NCBI GenBank assembly: GCA_050289385.1
Contig: JBNKFQ010000346.1
Location: 1 to 12,861 of the forward strand
DNA length: 12,861 nucleotides
DNA from: JBNKFQ01 sp050289385
GTDB lineage: Bacteria > Pseudomonadota > Gammaproteobacteria > Pseudomonadales > Porticoccaceae
Reading direction: 5' to 3'
The notes under the pieces are model-generated. The model had not been told where the DNA came from, searched no databases, and was given only the letters and a program-made list of their open reading frames with translations. Of the stretch, positions 1-5,865 are shown one piece after another (within the stretch, counting starts at the first letter, position 1; every line of letters begins with the position of its first letter). A program made the translations under genes and the position numbers.

Positions 1-869
1 AGCGCACCTCGACATTTTTGGCAACGGCATCGGGTGTTAATCGCACCACCATGCAATTGATCCTGACTGGCAAATATACCGGCAGAGTCAGCATATACCT
101 GCGACCCATGTTGCAGGCCATTAAAAATCTGGAAGCACGCAAAAATATTCGCGACACACCGTTTATTCCCAGCACAGTATCCAAACTCGTCTGGACCTGC
201 TGCAATCGGGCACGCAAATACAAATCGTTTGGCATTATCACCGCCGAGGTAGGTTGCGGTAAAACCCGCGCTCTAAAGGAATATGTTGCCGAAAACGACA
301 ACACAATATTGATCGAAGCCGATCCATTAATGTCTCCCTCGTCGCTACTCGACGACCTGTTAGACGCTTTGGGCATCCAGCATATTCGTGGATACGTCAC
401 ACGAGAACGTAAATACAAGGCCATATTAAAACACCTGGAAGGCACCAGCACTTTACTCGTACTTGACGAAGCAGAAACAGTAAACCCCAACACACTCCAT
501 GTTATTCGTCGTATCCGCGACAAGGCAGAAATCGGTGTCGTGTTAACCGGAACTCCGGGGCTGGACACATTGATCGCAAACAAGGGTGGGCAATTTGATC
601 AGATCAGATCGCGCACCTGTTTCTGGCCCAAGTCCATTCGCAAAATTACACCCCAGGATGCCGATGCGGTTTTGGTTGCTGCATTCGACGATCAGGGAGA
701 GGTGGATAAGGCCACGCTAAAGGCTTTTTGGCATCACGCAGATGGTTCCATGCGCATGCTGGTAGAAGATTTAATCCCCGCTGTTCGGGATTACGGTCTG
801 CCAAAACACCCACTCAGCGCAGACCTGGTACACGCTGTTGTCAAAGATGTGTTGTCACTCACCGATTAA
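1..869 (+). CDS. MuB-like AAA+ ATPase, DNA transposition protein (5' partial)
   Basis: ATP-dependent DNA-binding protein of the MuB type, which in Mu captures target DNA, activates the MuA transposase and gives target immunity. The first complete codon is at 3 and the frame is open to the window edge. A TTG at 18 is a poor start because the residues before and after it (ASGVNRTTMQLILTGKYTG) read as the middle of the helix-turn-helix that MuB proteins carry at the N-terminus, so the true start lies upstream. Numbering from the TTG, Walker A is VGCGKT (residues 78-83), Walker B is LLVLDEAE (146-153), and a sensor-1-like stretch VVLTGTPG lies near 174-181. The C-terminal part is helical, as in the family. 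The transposase gene would be expected just upstream. The HD-domain gene begins 20 bases after the stop. Confidence 0.9.
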   Translation, partial: RTSTFLATASGVNRTTMQLILTGKYTGRVSIYLRPMLQAIKNLEARKNIRDTPFIPSTVSKLVWTCCNRARKYKSFGIITAEVGCGKTRALKEYVAENDNTILIEADPLMSPSSLLDDLLDALGIQHIRGYVTRERKYKAILKHLEGTSTLLVLDEAETVNPNTLHVIRRIRDKAEIGVVLTGTPGLDTLIANKGGQFDQIRSRTCFWPKSIRKITPQDADAVLVAAFDDQGEVDKATLKAFWHHADGSMRMLVEDLIPAVRDYGLPKHPLSADLVHAVVKDVLSLTD

Positions 870-889
870 TTTACAAGGAAGAAATTGTT

Positions 890-1513
890 ATGACCAATAT
901 AAATACTGCAAACGTTACCACATTGAACAACTACTGGATCGAAACTGCAACGGGCAGATATATAGATTTTTTAAAGCCGGACCCCGGTCAGATTGTTATT
1001 GAGGATATTGCATGGGCTTTGTCACGATTGCCACGATTTGTTGGGCACACATCTGATTGGCAACCACTGTCTGTGGCTGCTCATTCCATGTGGGTGGCGG
1101 CTTATGTATACGAAAAAACCGGCAGCCCGCTTGCAGCCTTGCACGGTTTGCTCCACGACGCGCACAAGGCGTTTACCGGCGACATTCCAGGCCCGCTAAA
1201 AATGATTCCCGCCATTCGCGCCGCACTGGATCCAATCGAGGCCCGTTTGCAATTTGCGATTTGCAAGGCATTGCAATTGCCCGCTTTGGTAGAAGAGCAC
1301 GCGAAGGTAATAGAACAGGCAGATTGTCAGGCACTGGCTAAAGAGGCGCGCCATCACTTGCAGTCTGGAGCAAAAAACTGGGAGTTTCTGCCAGCGCCGG
1401 ATGATACGGCAATAAATATTCAAACAGCCCGACCATCAGTTCCGCAGATTACATTTAATCAGTTTATGGAGTTTTACAAGCTGTTTTATAACAAGCTGAA
1501 AAAAATGCACTAA
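890..1513 (+). CDS. HD-domain phosphohydrolase (YfbR/5'-nucleotidase-like), 207 aa
   Basis: Metal-dependent phosphohydrolase of the HD superfamily. Members of this subgroup dephosphorylate deoxynucleoside mono- or triphosphates. The metal-ligand pattern is visible: H65 (AAHSMW), H89-D90 (GLLHDAHKAF) and a later D145 (EQADCQAL), followed by a GDIPGPLK loop typical of phage HD hydrolases. The frame stays open upstream to 728, but that part overlaps the MuB gene. ATG 890 is preferred because it has an AAGGAAG ribosome site about 9 bases upstream and sits just after the MuB stop. A role in nucleotide-pool adjustment during phage replication is inference. The substrate cannot be read from the sequence, and no neighbouring nucleotide-modifying enzyme is present in the window. 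Confidence 0.8.
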   Translation: MTNINTANVTTLNNYWIETATGRYIDFLKPDPGQIVIEDIAWALSRLPRFVGHTSDWQPLSVAAHSMWVAAYVYEKTGSPLAALHGLLHDAHKAFTGDIPGPLKMIPAIRAALDPIEARLQFAICKALQLPALVEEHAKVIEQADCQALAKEARHHLQSGAKNWEFLPAPDDTAINIQTARPSVPQITFNQFMEFYKLFYNKLKKMH

Positions 1514-1536
1514 GCGCGTTTTAAGGGGCAATAAAA

Positions 1537-1695
1537 ATGGAATATTTTGAACAACTGGTTGCAGCGGGTGACGAAATGCGCGCCATGCTGGAAGCCATTG
1601 CAGACAACATCCTGCCTGCAGGCGAGTCGTATCAACAAGTATTGGACCTGATGCACACCTGGGACAATGCCAAAAAATATTGGGAAGCCGCCTGA
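1537..1695 (+). CDS. Small acidic hypothetical protein, 52 aa
   Basis: A short ORF starting MEYFEQLVAAGDEM and ending KKYWEAA. A GGGGCA sequence precedes ATG 1537 at about 8 bases and can serve as a weak ribosome site. The stop overlaps the gemA start as TGATG (1693-1697), which argues for translational coupling and so for a real gene. The product is acidic, probably all-helical, and rich in Met, Glu and Ala, with aromatic residues at both ends. I recognise no family. Small unknown proteins between MuB and GemA are common in Mu-like phages. Confidence 0.6.
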   Translation: MEYFEQLVAAGDEMRAMLEAIADNILPAGESYQQVLDLMHTWDNAKKYWEAA

Positions 1696-2138
1696 TGAGC
1701 CGACAGCGGCTTTACACGTTGCTGGCAGTAGCCAACGCCGAGTTGCAAAAATCGCGCGCCGGTTTTTGCGACGACGACTATCGCTATATTTTGCAGCAGT
1801 GTGGCGCCAGCGAAAAAAACGGCCGCATCAGCGCCAAAACCATGACCATTCCCGAAATGGAGCTGGCGGTATCCCGGCTAAAGCAACTGGGCTTTAAACC
1901 CAAACGCCAACACGGAGCAGGCTGGCGCCAACCACGCATCGACAAATTAAACGCCATGTGGTGTGCGCTGGCCGATGCCGATGTGGTGCGCAATCGTGCC
2001 GAATCGGCATTGGAAAACTTTTGCAGCAAGCAGGTGCCGACATTGTCCCGGTTGCGCTGGGCAACATCGGACCAGCTGAACCAGTGCGTGGAAATCCTGA
2101 AACAATGGTGCCTGCGCACCGGGGTGGAATTAGAGTAA
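1695..2138 (+). CDS. gemA: GemA/gp16-like regulatory protein (DUF1018)
   Basis: Homologue of the Mu early protein GemA (gp16), which modulates host gene expression and DNA topology in Mu infections. Its mechanism is poorly defined. Family hallmarks are the N-terminal helix with LLAVANAELQ, the CDDDYRYIL block, then a short region with MTIPEMELAVSRLKQLGF (about residues 49-66) that corresponds to the conserved 'EL..vl..lk..GF' segment. The C-terminal half carries LNAMWCALADADVV and a Trp/Cys-bearing tail. ATG 1695 is chosen over a TTG 15 bases earlier because it overlaps the preceding stop (TGATG). The 3' end overlaps the next start as TAATG. At 147 residues it is close to the family norm. It lies directly before the Mor-like activator, a usual arrangement. 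Confidence 0.85.
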   Translation: MSRQRLYTLLAVANAELQKSRAGFCDDDYRYILQQCGASEKNGRISAKTMTIPEMELAVSRLKQLGFKPKRQHGAGWRQPRIDKLNAMWCALADADVVRNRAESALENFCSKQVPTLSRLRWATSDQLNQCVEILKQWCLRTGVELE

Positions 2139-2560
2139 TGGAACTGCGAGCCGACGACATAAACGCCGAGCAGCTGCCGCTGCTGTTGCGCGAGTTGTCG
2201 AAATTAATCGGCTTGCCCGACAGCTTGAAACTGGCGTCGGCTTTTCCTGGTGTACCCGTTTATGTGCCCGCACGCCCACACCCCGATCACCCTATCGCCC
2301 AAATTATTGGTTTCGACAGCCTGCAAAAATTGTCCGATATCTACGGGCAAGAATATCTGCGTATGCCGAATATCACGGTGCGCAAACTGAAACACCAGTT
2401 AGTGCAGGAATTACGAGCGCGCAATGTCAGCACCCGCCAAATTGCCTTGCAAACCGGATTTTGCCAGCGCCGCATCGAGCAACTGAACCAGGGCAGAAAA
2501 ACTCAGGATAATCAGGCCGATTTGTTTGCAGACGAAAATTATGGAGACGGACAGCCATGA
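2138..2560 (+). CDS. mor: Mor-family transcription activator, 140 aa
   Basis: Middle-operon-regulator type activator, which in Mu binds a dyad upstream of the middle promoter and recruits host RNA polymerase. The N-terminal half (residues 1-75) has the acidic dimerisation segment, including LLLRELSKLIGLPDSLKL. The C-terminal part (about 85-122) has a helix-turn-helix: LKHQLVQELRARNVSTRQIA followed by LQTGFCQRRIEQL. ATG 2138 is used because it overlaps the gemA stop (TAATG). The frame extends upstream to 1958 only as overlap with gemA. The stop overlaps the next start as ATGA. No second Mor/C-type regulator appears in the window, so this protein may be the only activator of middle and late genes, as in several Mu relatives (inference). 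Confidence 0.85.
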   Translation: MELRADDINAEQLPLLLRELSKLIGLPDSLKLASAFPGVPVYVPARPHPDHPIAQIIGFDSLQKLSDIYGQEYLRMPNITVRKLKHQLVQELRARNVSTRQIALQTGFCQRRIEQLNQGRKTQDNQADLFADENYGDGQP

Positions 2561-2913
2561 CCCTCTATTTCGGATTATCTTACCGGAGTTTTTTGCAGAC
2601 CATTGCGCTTCAGGCCAGTGGGATTCTTGCGGAAGCACACCACGAACAGTTGAGTGAGCTGGAACAGCGGGGCCATTATCTGGTTACACATCACCAGATA
2701 TCTCGCGGCCAAAAATGCCCCTGTGGTAGCGGTCGCAAATTAAAACGCTGTTGTGGCAAAAACCAACCCGCACAAGGTCACGTACCACTGCCTGCAGGAA
2801 GATGCCATATCAAATATTCTGCTGGCCAGGGTATAAGTTTCAGCCGCAAAACCAACGACTCACGCAAACGTATGCGACGCCTGCAAAAACTGGCGCGGCG
2901 GCACAACCGTTAG
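2557..2913 (+). CDS. SEC-C zinc-binding motif protein, 118 aa
   Basis: Small protein with a SEC-C metal-binding motif, the zinc-binding tail first described in SecA: CPCGSGRKLKRCCG at residues 54-67 (C54, C56, C65, C66). The N-terminal 50 residues are probably helical. The C-terminal 50 are strongly basic and end in RKRMRRLQKLARRHNR, which could contact nucleic acid. It starts at ATG 2557, sharing ATGA with the mor stop. SEC-C modules are found in many stand-alone proteins of unknown function, so the motif gives a zinc-binding prediction but no pathway. The basic tail and its place right after mor fit a nucleic-acid or host-takeover role, which is inference. Confidence 0.75.
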   Translation: MTLYFGLSYRSFLQTIALQASGILAEAHHEQLSELEQRGHYLVTHHQISRGQKCPCGSGRKLKRCCGKNQPAQGHVPLPAGRCHIKYSAGQGISFSRKTNDSRKRMRRLQKLARRHNR

Positions 2914-2923
2914 GAGCGAAGCT

Positions 2924-3283
2924 ATGGGCACAGAGCAAAAACTGGACGTTACCCCCGAGCGCGTTCTGGATGTGCTGCAAATGCGCCATACCGGCGCGCT
3001 AAACGGCGTTACGGTTAAGCAGCTGGCCAGCGAGGTGGTGGGTACCGACCCAACGCCGGGAGACGAGCGCAACGTGCGCCACGCGGTATCAGTATTACGG
3101 GAACAGGGGCAGGCAGTTTGTGCCCATCCAAAGCGGGGTTATTTTCTCGCTGCCAACAGCGGCGAAATTAACGAAACCTGCGAGTTTTTATACGCGCGCG
3201 CCATGCACACACTAAAGCAGGTGGCGGCGCTTAAAAATAAAGCGCTGCCGGATCTGCGCGGGCAAATGGGGCTGGGTGTATGA
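2924..3283 (+). CDS. Winged-helix DNA-binding-like protein, 119 aa
   Basis: The N-terminal 75 residues look like a winged helix: LDVLQMRHTG, the helix KQLASEVVG, then RNVRHAVSVLREQGQAVCAH followed by PKRGYFLAA as the wing. The C-terminal part (about 83-110) is a single amphipathic helix, YARAMHTLKQVAALKNKAL. ATG 2924 follows a GGAGCG ribosome-site-like stretch. The stop overlaps the next start as ATGA. Similar small winged-helix proteins occur in this position in Mu-like prophages without an assigned role. A transcriptional or replication function is inference from the fold only. Confidence 0.7.
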   Translation: MGTEQKLDVTPERVLDVLQMRHTGALNGVTVKQLASEVVGTDPTPGDERNVRHAVSVLREQGQAVCAHPKRGYFLAANSGEINETCEFLYARAMHTLKQVAALKNKALPDLRGQMGLGV

Positions 3284-3879
3284 ATAACAAAATGCCAACA
3301 GCAGTAGGCATGGTTGCATTATTGGCGTCAGGTTTTTTGGCAAATGCCGTTGGCGTCGACTACGAGTTCTTTTTCTATGGAGCTATATATTTATTTTTTC
3401 ACTTAATTGACGAAGAAGGAAATTCAAAAATGGATGAGCTAGACCGTTTGGCAATTGTAACAGATGCTGCTTGCAGTGAATTAAGAAGTCTTCGCCGGCA
3501 GCGATTGTTGCTGGTTTTATTGGTAGTGGCGGCGTTATTTGCACCGCCCTTGTTACAGGCATCAGAGCGCGATCACCAGTTGCCATTTTGCGAAAGCCAG
3601 GGCGGCACCGCCGAGGTAATACTTAACGATCACACGCGGGTAGATTGCCTTACCAACACCCACGCCATCGAGGTGGACTACGCCAAAAAATGGGCCGAGG
3701 CGATCGGGCAGGCGCTGCACTATAGCTTGATGACAGGCAAGAGCCCCGGCATAGCCTTTATCGTGCGCAGCGAAAGCGATCGGCGTTATCTCAAACGAAC
3801 CTTTCAGGTTATCAACCACTGGCATTTGCCCATTCAGGTATGGGTAATTGATGCCACTACGCAGGAAGCGCAAAAATGA
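3280..3879 (+). CDS. Membrane-anchored or exported PD-(D/E)XK-like protein, 199 aa
   Basis: Three parts are visible. Residues 5-44 form two short hydrophobic segments (a possible TM hairpin). Residues 74-94 (RQRLLLVLLVVAALFAPPLL) look like a signal peptide or TM helix. Residues 100-192 form an alpha/beta domain containing RVDC (D122), AIEVDYAKKW (E131, D133, K136/K137) and AIGQALHY (Q144, Y148), reminiscent of the PD-(D/E)XK nuclease core with a RecB-like QxxxY element. The same signal-peptide plus domain unit is familiar as a stand-alone phage protein, so the first 50 residues are extra. An internal ATG at 3430 (M51) has GAAGGA about 9 bases before it and would give a 149-residue protein with an N-terminal signal segment. 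The outer start is kept because it shares ATGA with the upstream stop. The nuclease reading is by motif only. Confidence 0.65.
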   Translation: MNNKMPTAVGMVALLASGFLANAVGVDYEFFFYGAIYLFFHLIDEEGNSKMDELDRLAIVTDAACSELRSLRRQRLLLVLLVVAALFAPPLLQASERDHQLPFCESQGGTAEVILNDHTRVDCLTNTHAIEVDYAKKWAEAIGQALHYSLMTGKSPGIAFIVRSESDRRYLKRTFQVINHWHLPIQVWVIDATTQEAQK

Positions 3880-4334
3880 AAATTCTGGCATACCAGGGTA
3901 TATCTTTTGTATCGCGGTTAATCCGCTGGCAAACCCGATCGATTTATTCACACGTTGCTGTCGAATTGCCAAACGGCACCATGATCGAGGCATGGCATAA
4001 AGGCGGTGTTATTCATCGTGAAGATTTCCACGAAGGGCACACCACCGGCACTAAAGTAACGGTGTTTTCTGTAAACGCCGACTTTAATCGGGCCGAGGTC
4101 ATGGATTATTTATTGAGCCAGGTTGGCCAAAAGTACGATTTTAAATCGGTTTTTCGATTTTTAACCCGCCGCATGGCACCCAACAACAGTGCAAAGTTTT
4201 GCAGCGAACTGGTAGGTATTGCCTGGATAAAGGGCGGTTGCAAACTGCTGCGTGGTAACCCATCAGAACAATCGCCGCGAGATATCACGTTATCCCCATT
4301 GCTTAAGGAAGAAGAAACGAGGGTCGTATTATGA
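3876..4334 (+). CDS. Permuted NlpC/P60-like (YiiX/YebB-type) cysteine hydrolase, 152 aa
   Basis: Resembles the circularly permuted papain-fold group (YiiX/YebB/LRAT-like), in which His comes before Cys. The expected pair is present: H26 in YSHVAVEL and C109 in KFCSELVG, with E38 (MIEAWHKGG) as a possible third residue. The segment LLSQVGQKYDFKSVFRFL between them matches the 'G..YD' region of the family. No signal peptide or TM helix is evident. Family members act on peptide, amide or thioester bonds, and the substrate is unknown here. The start shares ATGA with the upstream nuclease-like gene, and the stop shares ATGA with the downstream transglutaminase-like gene. Coupled translation suggests joint function. 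Confidence 0.75.
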   Translation: MKILAYQGISFVSRLIRWQTRSIYSHVAVELPNGTMIEAWHKGGVIHREDFHEGHTTGTKVTVFSVNADFNRAEVMDYLLSQVGQKYDFKSVFRFLTRRMAPNNSAKFCSELVGIAWIKGGCKLLRGNPSEQSPRDITLSPLLKEEETRVVL

Positions 4335-4831
4335 AAATTCTCCCCGGAGAAAAAGTTACACCACCGCGTGGTTACATGGAGTTTTTGAAAAACAATAAAA
4401 AGCTGGTTTTGCAGGACTGGTTCTGGAATCTAACACCGCGCCCGCAACCCACAATAAAAGATGTGAAGCGTGTAATGTACATTATGCAGACCTGCTTTGA
4501 CTATAAACCCGACACCTTTGGCGATAATTGGAGAATCGTCGAGTGGGGAACCGCTGGCGAGGGTGACTGTGAAGATTTTGCGCTGGGTTGTCGGGATTAC
4601 TGCAAATACAGAGGTTTTGCCTCTCAGTTGTTGTTATGCACACGGCGCAAACCCAACGCACAAGGTCACTGCGCATTGCTGGTTGGCGACTGGGTTCTCG
4701 ATTGCAATTTTATTAATCCCGTAAAGCTGCAGAACTATTACGAGATGCATGTATTGCATGCGATATCTGGCAAGCCATTTTTAAGCCACTGGCACGCCGT
4801 CAACGTTAAGGAGACTACAAATGGCAAATGA
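4331..4831 (+). CDS. Bacterial transglutaminase-like cysteine peptidase (BTLCP), 166 aa
   Basis: Papain-like fold of the BTLCP family. The catalytic triad is recognisable: C80 in GEGDCEDFALGCRDYC, H113 in NAQGHCALLVG and D124 in WVLDCNF. W67 and W72 precede the Cys block as in the family. Characterised BTLCPs (LapG type) are periplasmic proteases with a signal peptide, but this protein has none, so it may act in the cytoplasm or be released at lysis (inference). Cysteine content is high (seven: 55, 80, 87, 91, 103, 114, 125). The start shares ATGA with the upstream cysteine hydrolase gene, and the last 11 bases overlap the next ORF. Confidence 0.8.
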   Translation: MKILPGEKVTPPRGYMEFLKNNKKLVLQDWFWNLTPRPQPTIKDVKRVMYIMQTCFDYKPDTFGDNWRIVEWGTAGEGDCEDFALGCRDYCKYRGFASQLLLCTRRKPNAQGHCALLVGDWVLDCNFINPVKLQNYYEMHVLHAISGKPFLSHWHAVNVKETTNGK

Positions 4832-5006
4832 TAACTCCCCCGAAGAGAAGCAACGTTCGTGCTACAACTGCGCAAACAGTTTTATCTGCCGGGCCGAGCA
4901 AGCGAGCCGCGAACAATTGACTGCGAAGGTAAACGGTTTTTTTGATCACAGCTGGCATGAAAAGCTGGCAAACCTGATGGGCGAAAATTGCAGGTATTAT
5001 CAATAG
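4821..5006 (+). CDS. Small four-cysteine protein, 61 aa
   Basis: Starts at ATG 4821 inside the end of the BTLCP gene, with AAGGAG about 7 bases upstream. The four cysteines are arranged CYNC at 14-17, C23 (FICRAEQ) and C57 (GENCRYYQ), a pattern compatible with a zinc or iron-sulphur site. The middle is helical and polar. It recalls short cysteine proteins found among Mu-like phage accessory genes, but I cannot assign a function. Two antisense frames cross this region but lack any recognisable product. Confidence 0.65.
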   Translation: MANDNSPEEKQRSCYNCANSFICRAEQASREQLTAKVNGFFDHSWHEKLANLMGENCRYYQ

Positions 5007-5013
5007 ATAAGCA

Positions 5014-5286
5014 ATGAAAGCTGATGATATGCGCAGTCCTCGCCACGGGTTCGGAGAGAGCCGCACACGCTTTTGGGTGCGCTGGGGACAGCAGATCATT
5101 CGATTTATCGCGATCACCGACTACAGCGTATGCAATGCAGAGCATGGGCCTCGGACGTACTACAAGCGGTTAACTCATGAGCGGTGGCGGCGCGGCCATG
5201 AGCTGATGCATGGCCAGTACGATCAGGCGATGGCAGAGTGGTATGCGACCGCGTTCCCCGCTGACCAATGGTGCGAAGTGGTCTGA
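5014..5286 (+). CDS. Hypothetical protein, 90 aa
   Basis: The ORF begins 7 bases after the previous stop, with no good ribosome site, so termination-reinitiation is likely. The product is Arg/Trp/His-rich (RTRFWVRWGQQ; THERWRRGHELMHGQYDQAM) and probably mostly helical. No motif, TM helix or cysteine cluster was recognised. G+C at wobble positions appears higher than in the adjoining small genes, so it may have a different history. Two overlapping antisense frames (4815-5117, 4882-5145) are less credible because they would be the only minus-strand genes. Confidence 0.5.
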   Translation: MKADDMRSPRHGFGESRTRFWVRWGQQIIRFIAITDYSVCNAEHGPRTYYKRLTHERWRRGHELMHGQYDQAMAEWYATAFPADQWCEVV

Positions 5287-5307
5287 CTCATAACCTTTGG
5301 ATTTGGG

Positions 5308-5328
5308 GCTGCGAAGCGACAGCGCAGC
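5308..5328 (+). repeat. Inverted repeat (hairpin) in 5287-5374 gap
   Basis: GCTGCG (5308-5313) pairs with CGCAGC (5323-5328) across a 9-base loop. There is no T-run after it, so it is not a classic terminator. It lies in the 88-base gap before the zinc-ribbon gene. Confidence 0.5.
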
Positions 5329-5340
5329 AGTCCCGCAACA

Positions 5341-5357
5341 GCCAGTTGTTAACTGGC
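5341..5357 (+). repeat. Perfect 7-bp inverted repeat upstream of zinc-ribbon gene
   Basis: GCCAGTT-GTT-AACTGGC is a perfect 7-bp dyad with a 3-base centre, ending 5 bases before the GGAG ribosome site of the gene at 5375. It could be an operator or an RNA hairpin controlling translation. The motif AGCCAGTTAAC recurs at 5493-5503 just after that gene. There is no T-run, so a terminator is unlikely. Confidence 0.55.
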
Positions 5358-5374
5358 ATTACGGAGTACGATTT

Positions 5375-5494
5375 ATGAAAGTAAAACAGAAAAAAATCAA
5401 AGAAAAGTGCCCGTATTGCGGGGCAAAATGGAAAGGCGATGGCTGGACACTGCATTGCCCCAACTGCGGCAAAACATTGGGCGGCAACAGGTAG
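5375..5494 (+). CDS. Zinc-ribbon mini-protein, 39 aa
   Basis: Very small basic protein with two CxxC knuckles, CPYC (residues 12-15) and CPNC (28-31), separated by a short Trp-containing hairpin (AKWKGDGWTLH), the layout of a zinc ribbon. The frame is open upstream to 5297, but ATG 5375 has GGAG 8 bases before it and yields a compact Lys-rich N-terminus (MKVKQKKIKEK). The upstream portion covers two inverted repeats and is probably untranslated. A nucleic-acid or protein-binding role is inference from the ribbon. Its partner is unknown. Confidence 0.65.
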   Translation: MKVKQKKIKEKCPYCGAKWKGDGWTLHCPNCGKTLGGNR

Positions 5495-5500
5495 CCAGTT

Positions 5501-5528
5501 AACACCCACGATAACAGGTAACAGTCAT
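5501..5528 (+). repeat. Imperfect direct repeat, copy 1
   Basis: AACACCCACGATAACAGGTAACAGTCAT matches a second copy at 5824-5850 with three substitutions and one single-base gap. Both copies begin within a few bases after a stop codon and precede a small gene, so they look like a duplicated intergenic/translation-start cassette. Confidence 0.6.
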
Positions 5529-5607
5529 GCTACAACCATGCAAACATACAACCACAAAATTCAAATCTGGCCTAAAAGGCATTATAGATTGGAGAACACG
5601 TAGATGA
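5527..5607 (+). CDS. Possible 26-residue mini-ORF or leader peptide
   Basis: Starts at ATG 5527 with AGGTAAC about 7 bases upstream (inside the direct repeat) and stops at TGA 5605-5607, overlapping the next gene's ATG at 5604 as ATGA. The sequence runs MLQPCKHTTTKFKSG and ends IDWRTRR: basic, no known motif. The stop/start overlap is the main reason to believe in translation. It may be a leader that feeds ribosomes to the next gene rather than a functional protein. Confidence 0.35.
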   Translation: MLQPCKHTTTKFKSGLKGIIDWRTRR

Positions 5608-5825
5608 AAAGTACACCTGCAGCGCGTTGGAGAGAAAACGGGGAAGACGATCCGCACGGCGATTACTACAACTGTGAGCGCGCCAAGCTCTGCAAGGGCG
5701 ATCTCACCGACGATGAGCTTGCTAACGAGGTCTATCTACACCCAACGATAGGCAATTTAACAGCGGCCAAAGAACGAATCCGCTGGCTTTCCCGCGAACT
5801 GGAGAAGGCGAGAGAGGCACACTAA
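5604..5825 (+). CDS. Conserved phage hypothetical protein (RWRENGEDDPHG family), 73 aa
   Basis: Belongs to a small-protein family seen in many temperate phages of proteobacteria. Its signature is the N-terminal ARWRENGEDDPHGDYYNCERA, then LTDDELANEV (about residues 35-44) and the C-terminal helix AAKERIRWLSRELEKA (54-69). No biochemical role is known to me. ATG 5604 follows GGAGAAC and shares ATGA with the mini-ORF stop. The stop falls next to copy 2 of the direct repeat. Confidence 0.75.
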   Translation: MKSTPAARWRENGEDDPHGDYYNCERAKLCKGDLTDDELANEVYLHPTIGNLTAAKERIRWLSRELEKAREAH

Positions 5826-5850
5826 CATCCACAATAAAGGTAACGGTCAT
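5824..5850 (+). repeat. Imperfect direct repeat, copy 2
   Basis: AACATCCACAATAAAGGTAACGGTCAT is the second copy of the element at 5501-5528. Here the ATG of copy 1 is replaced by ATC, so the copy cannot start an ORF at that point. The next gene starts 15 bases further on. Confidence 0.6.
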
Positions 5851-5865
5851 CTAAGGTGATTAACA

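Noticed and set aside
728..889. N-terminal extension of the HD-domain frame to 728.
   Set aside because: It overlaps the MuB gene by 142 bases and has no family similarity. ATG 890 with AAGGAAG is a better start.
3876..4341. The two cysteine-hydrolase genes both begin ATGAAAATTCT, suggesting duplication.
   Set aside because: The identity ends after 11 bases and the proteins have different catalytic order (His-Cys versus Cys-His-Asp), so they are not recent paralogues.
4815..5145. Two overlapping minus-strand frames over the four-cysteine gene and the 90-residue gene.
   Set aside because: They conflict with plus-strand ORFs that have ribosome sites or tight spacing, and would be the only minus-strand genes.
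5569..5590. TATAGA with a short GCCT/AGGC dyad upstream, considered as a promoter.
   Set aside because: Only 4 of 6 bases match the -10 consensus, there is no -35, and the dyad arms are 4 bases. Too weak to list.
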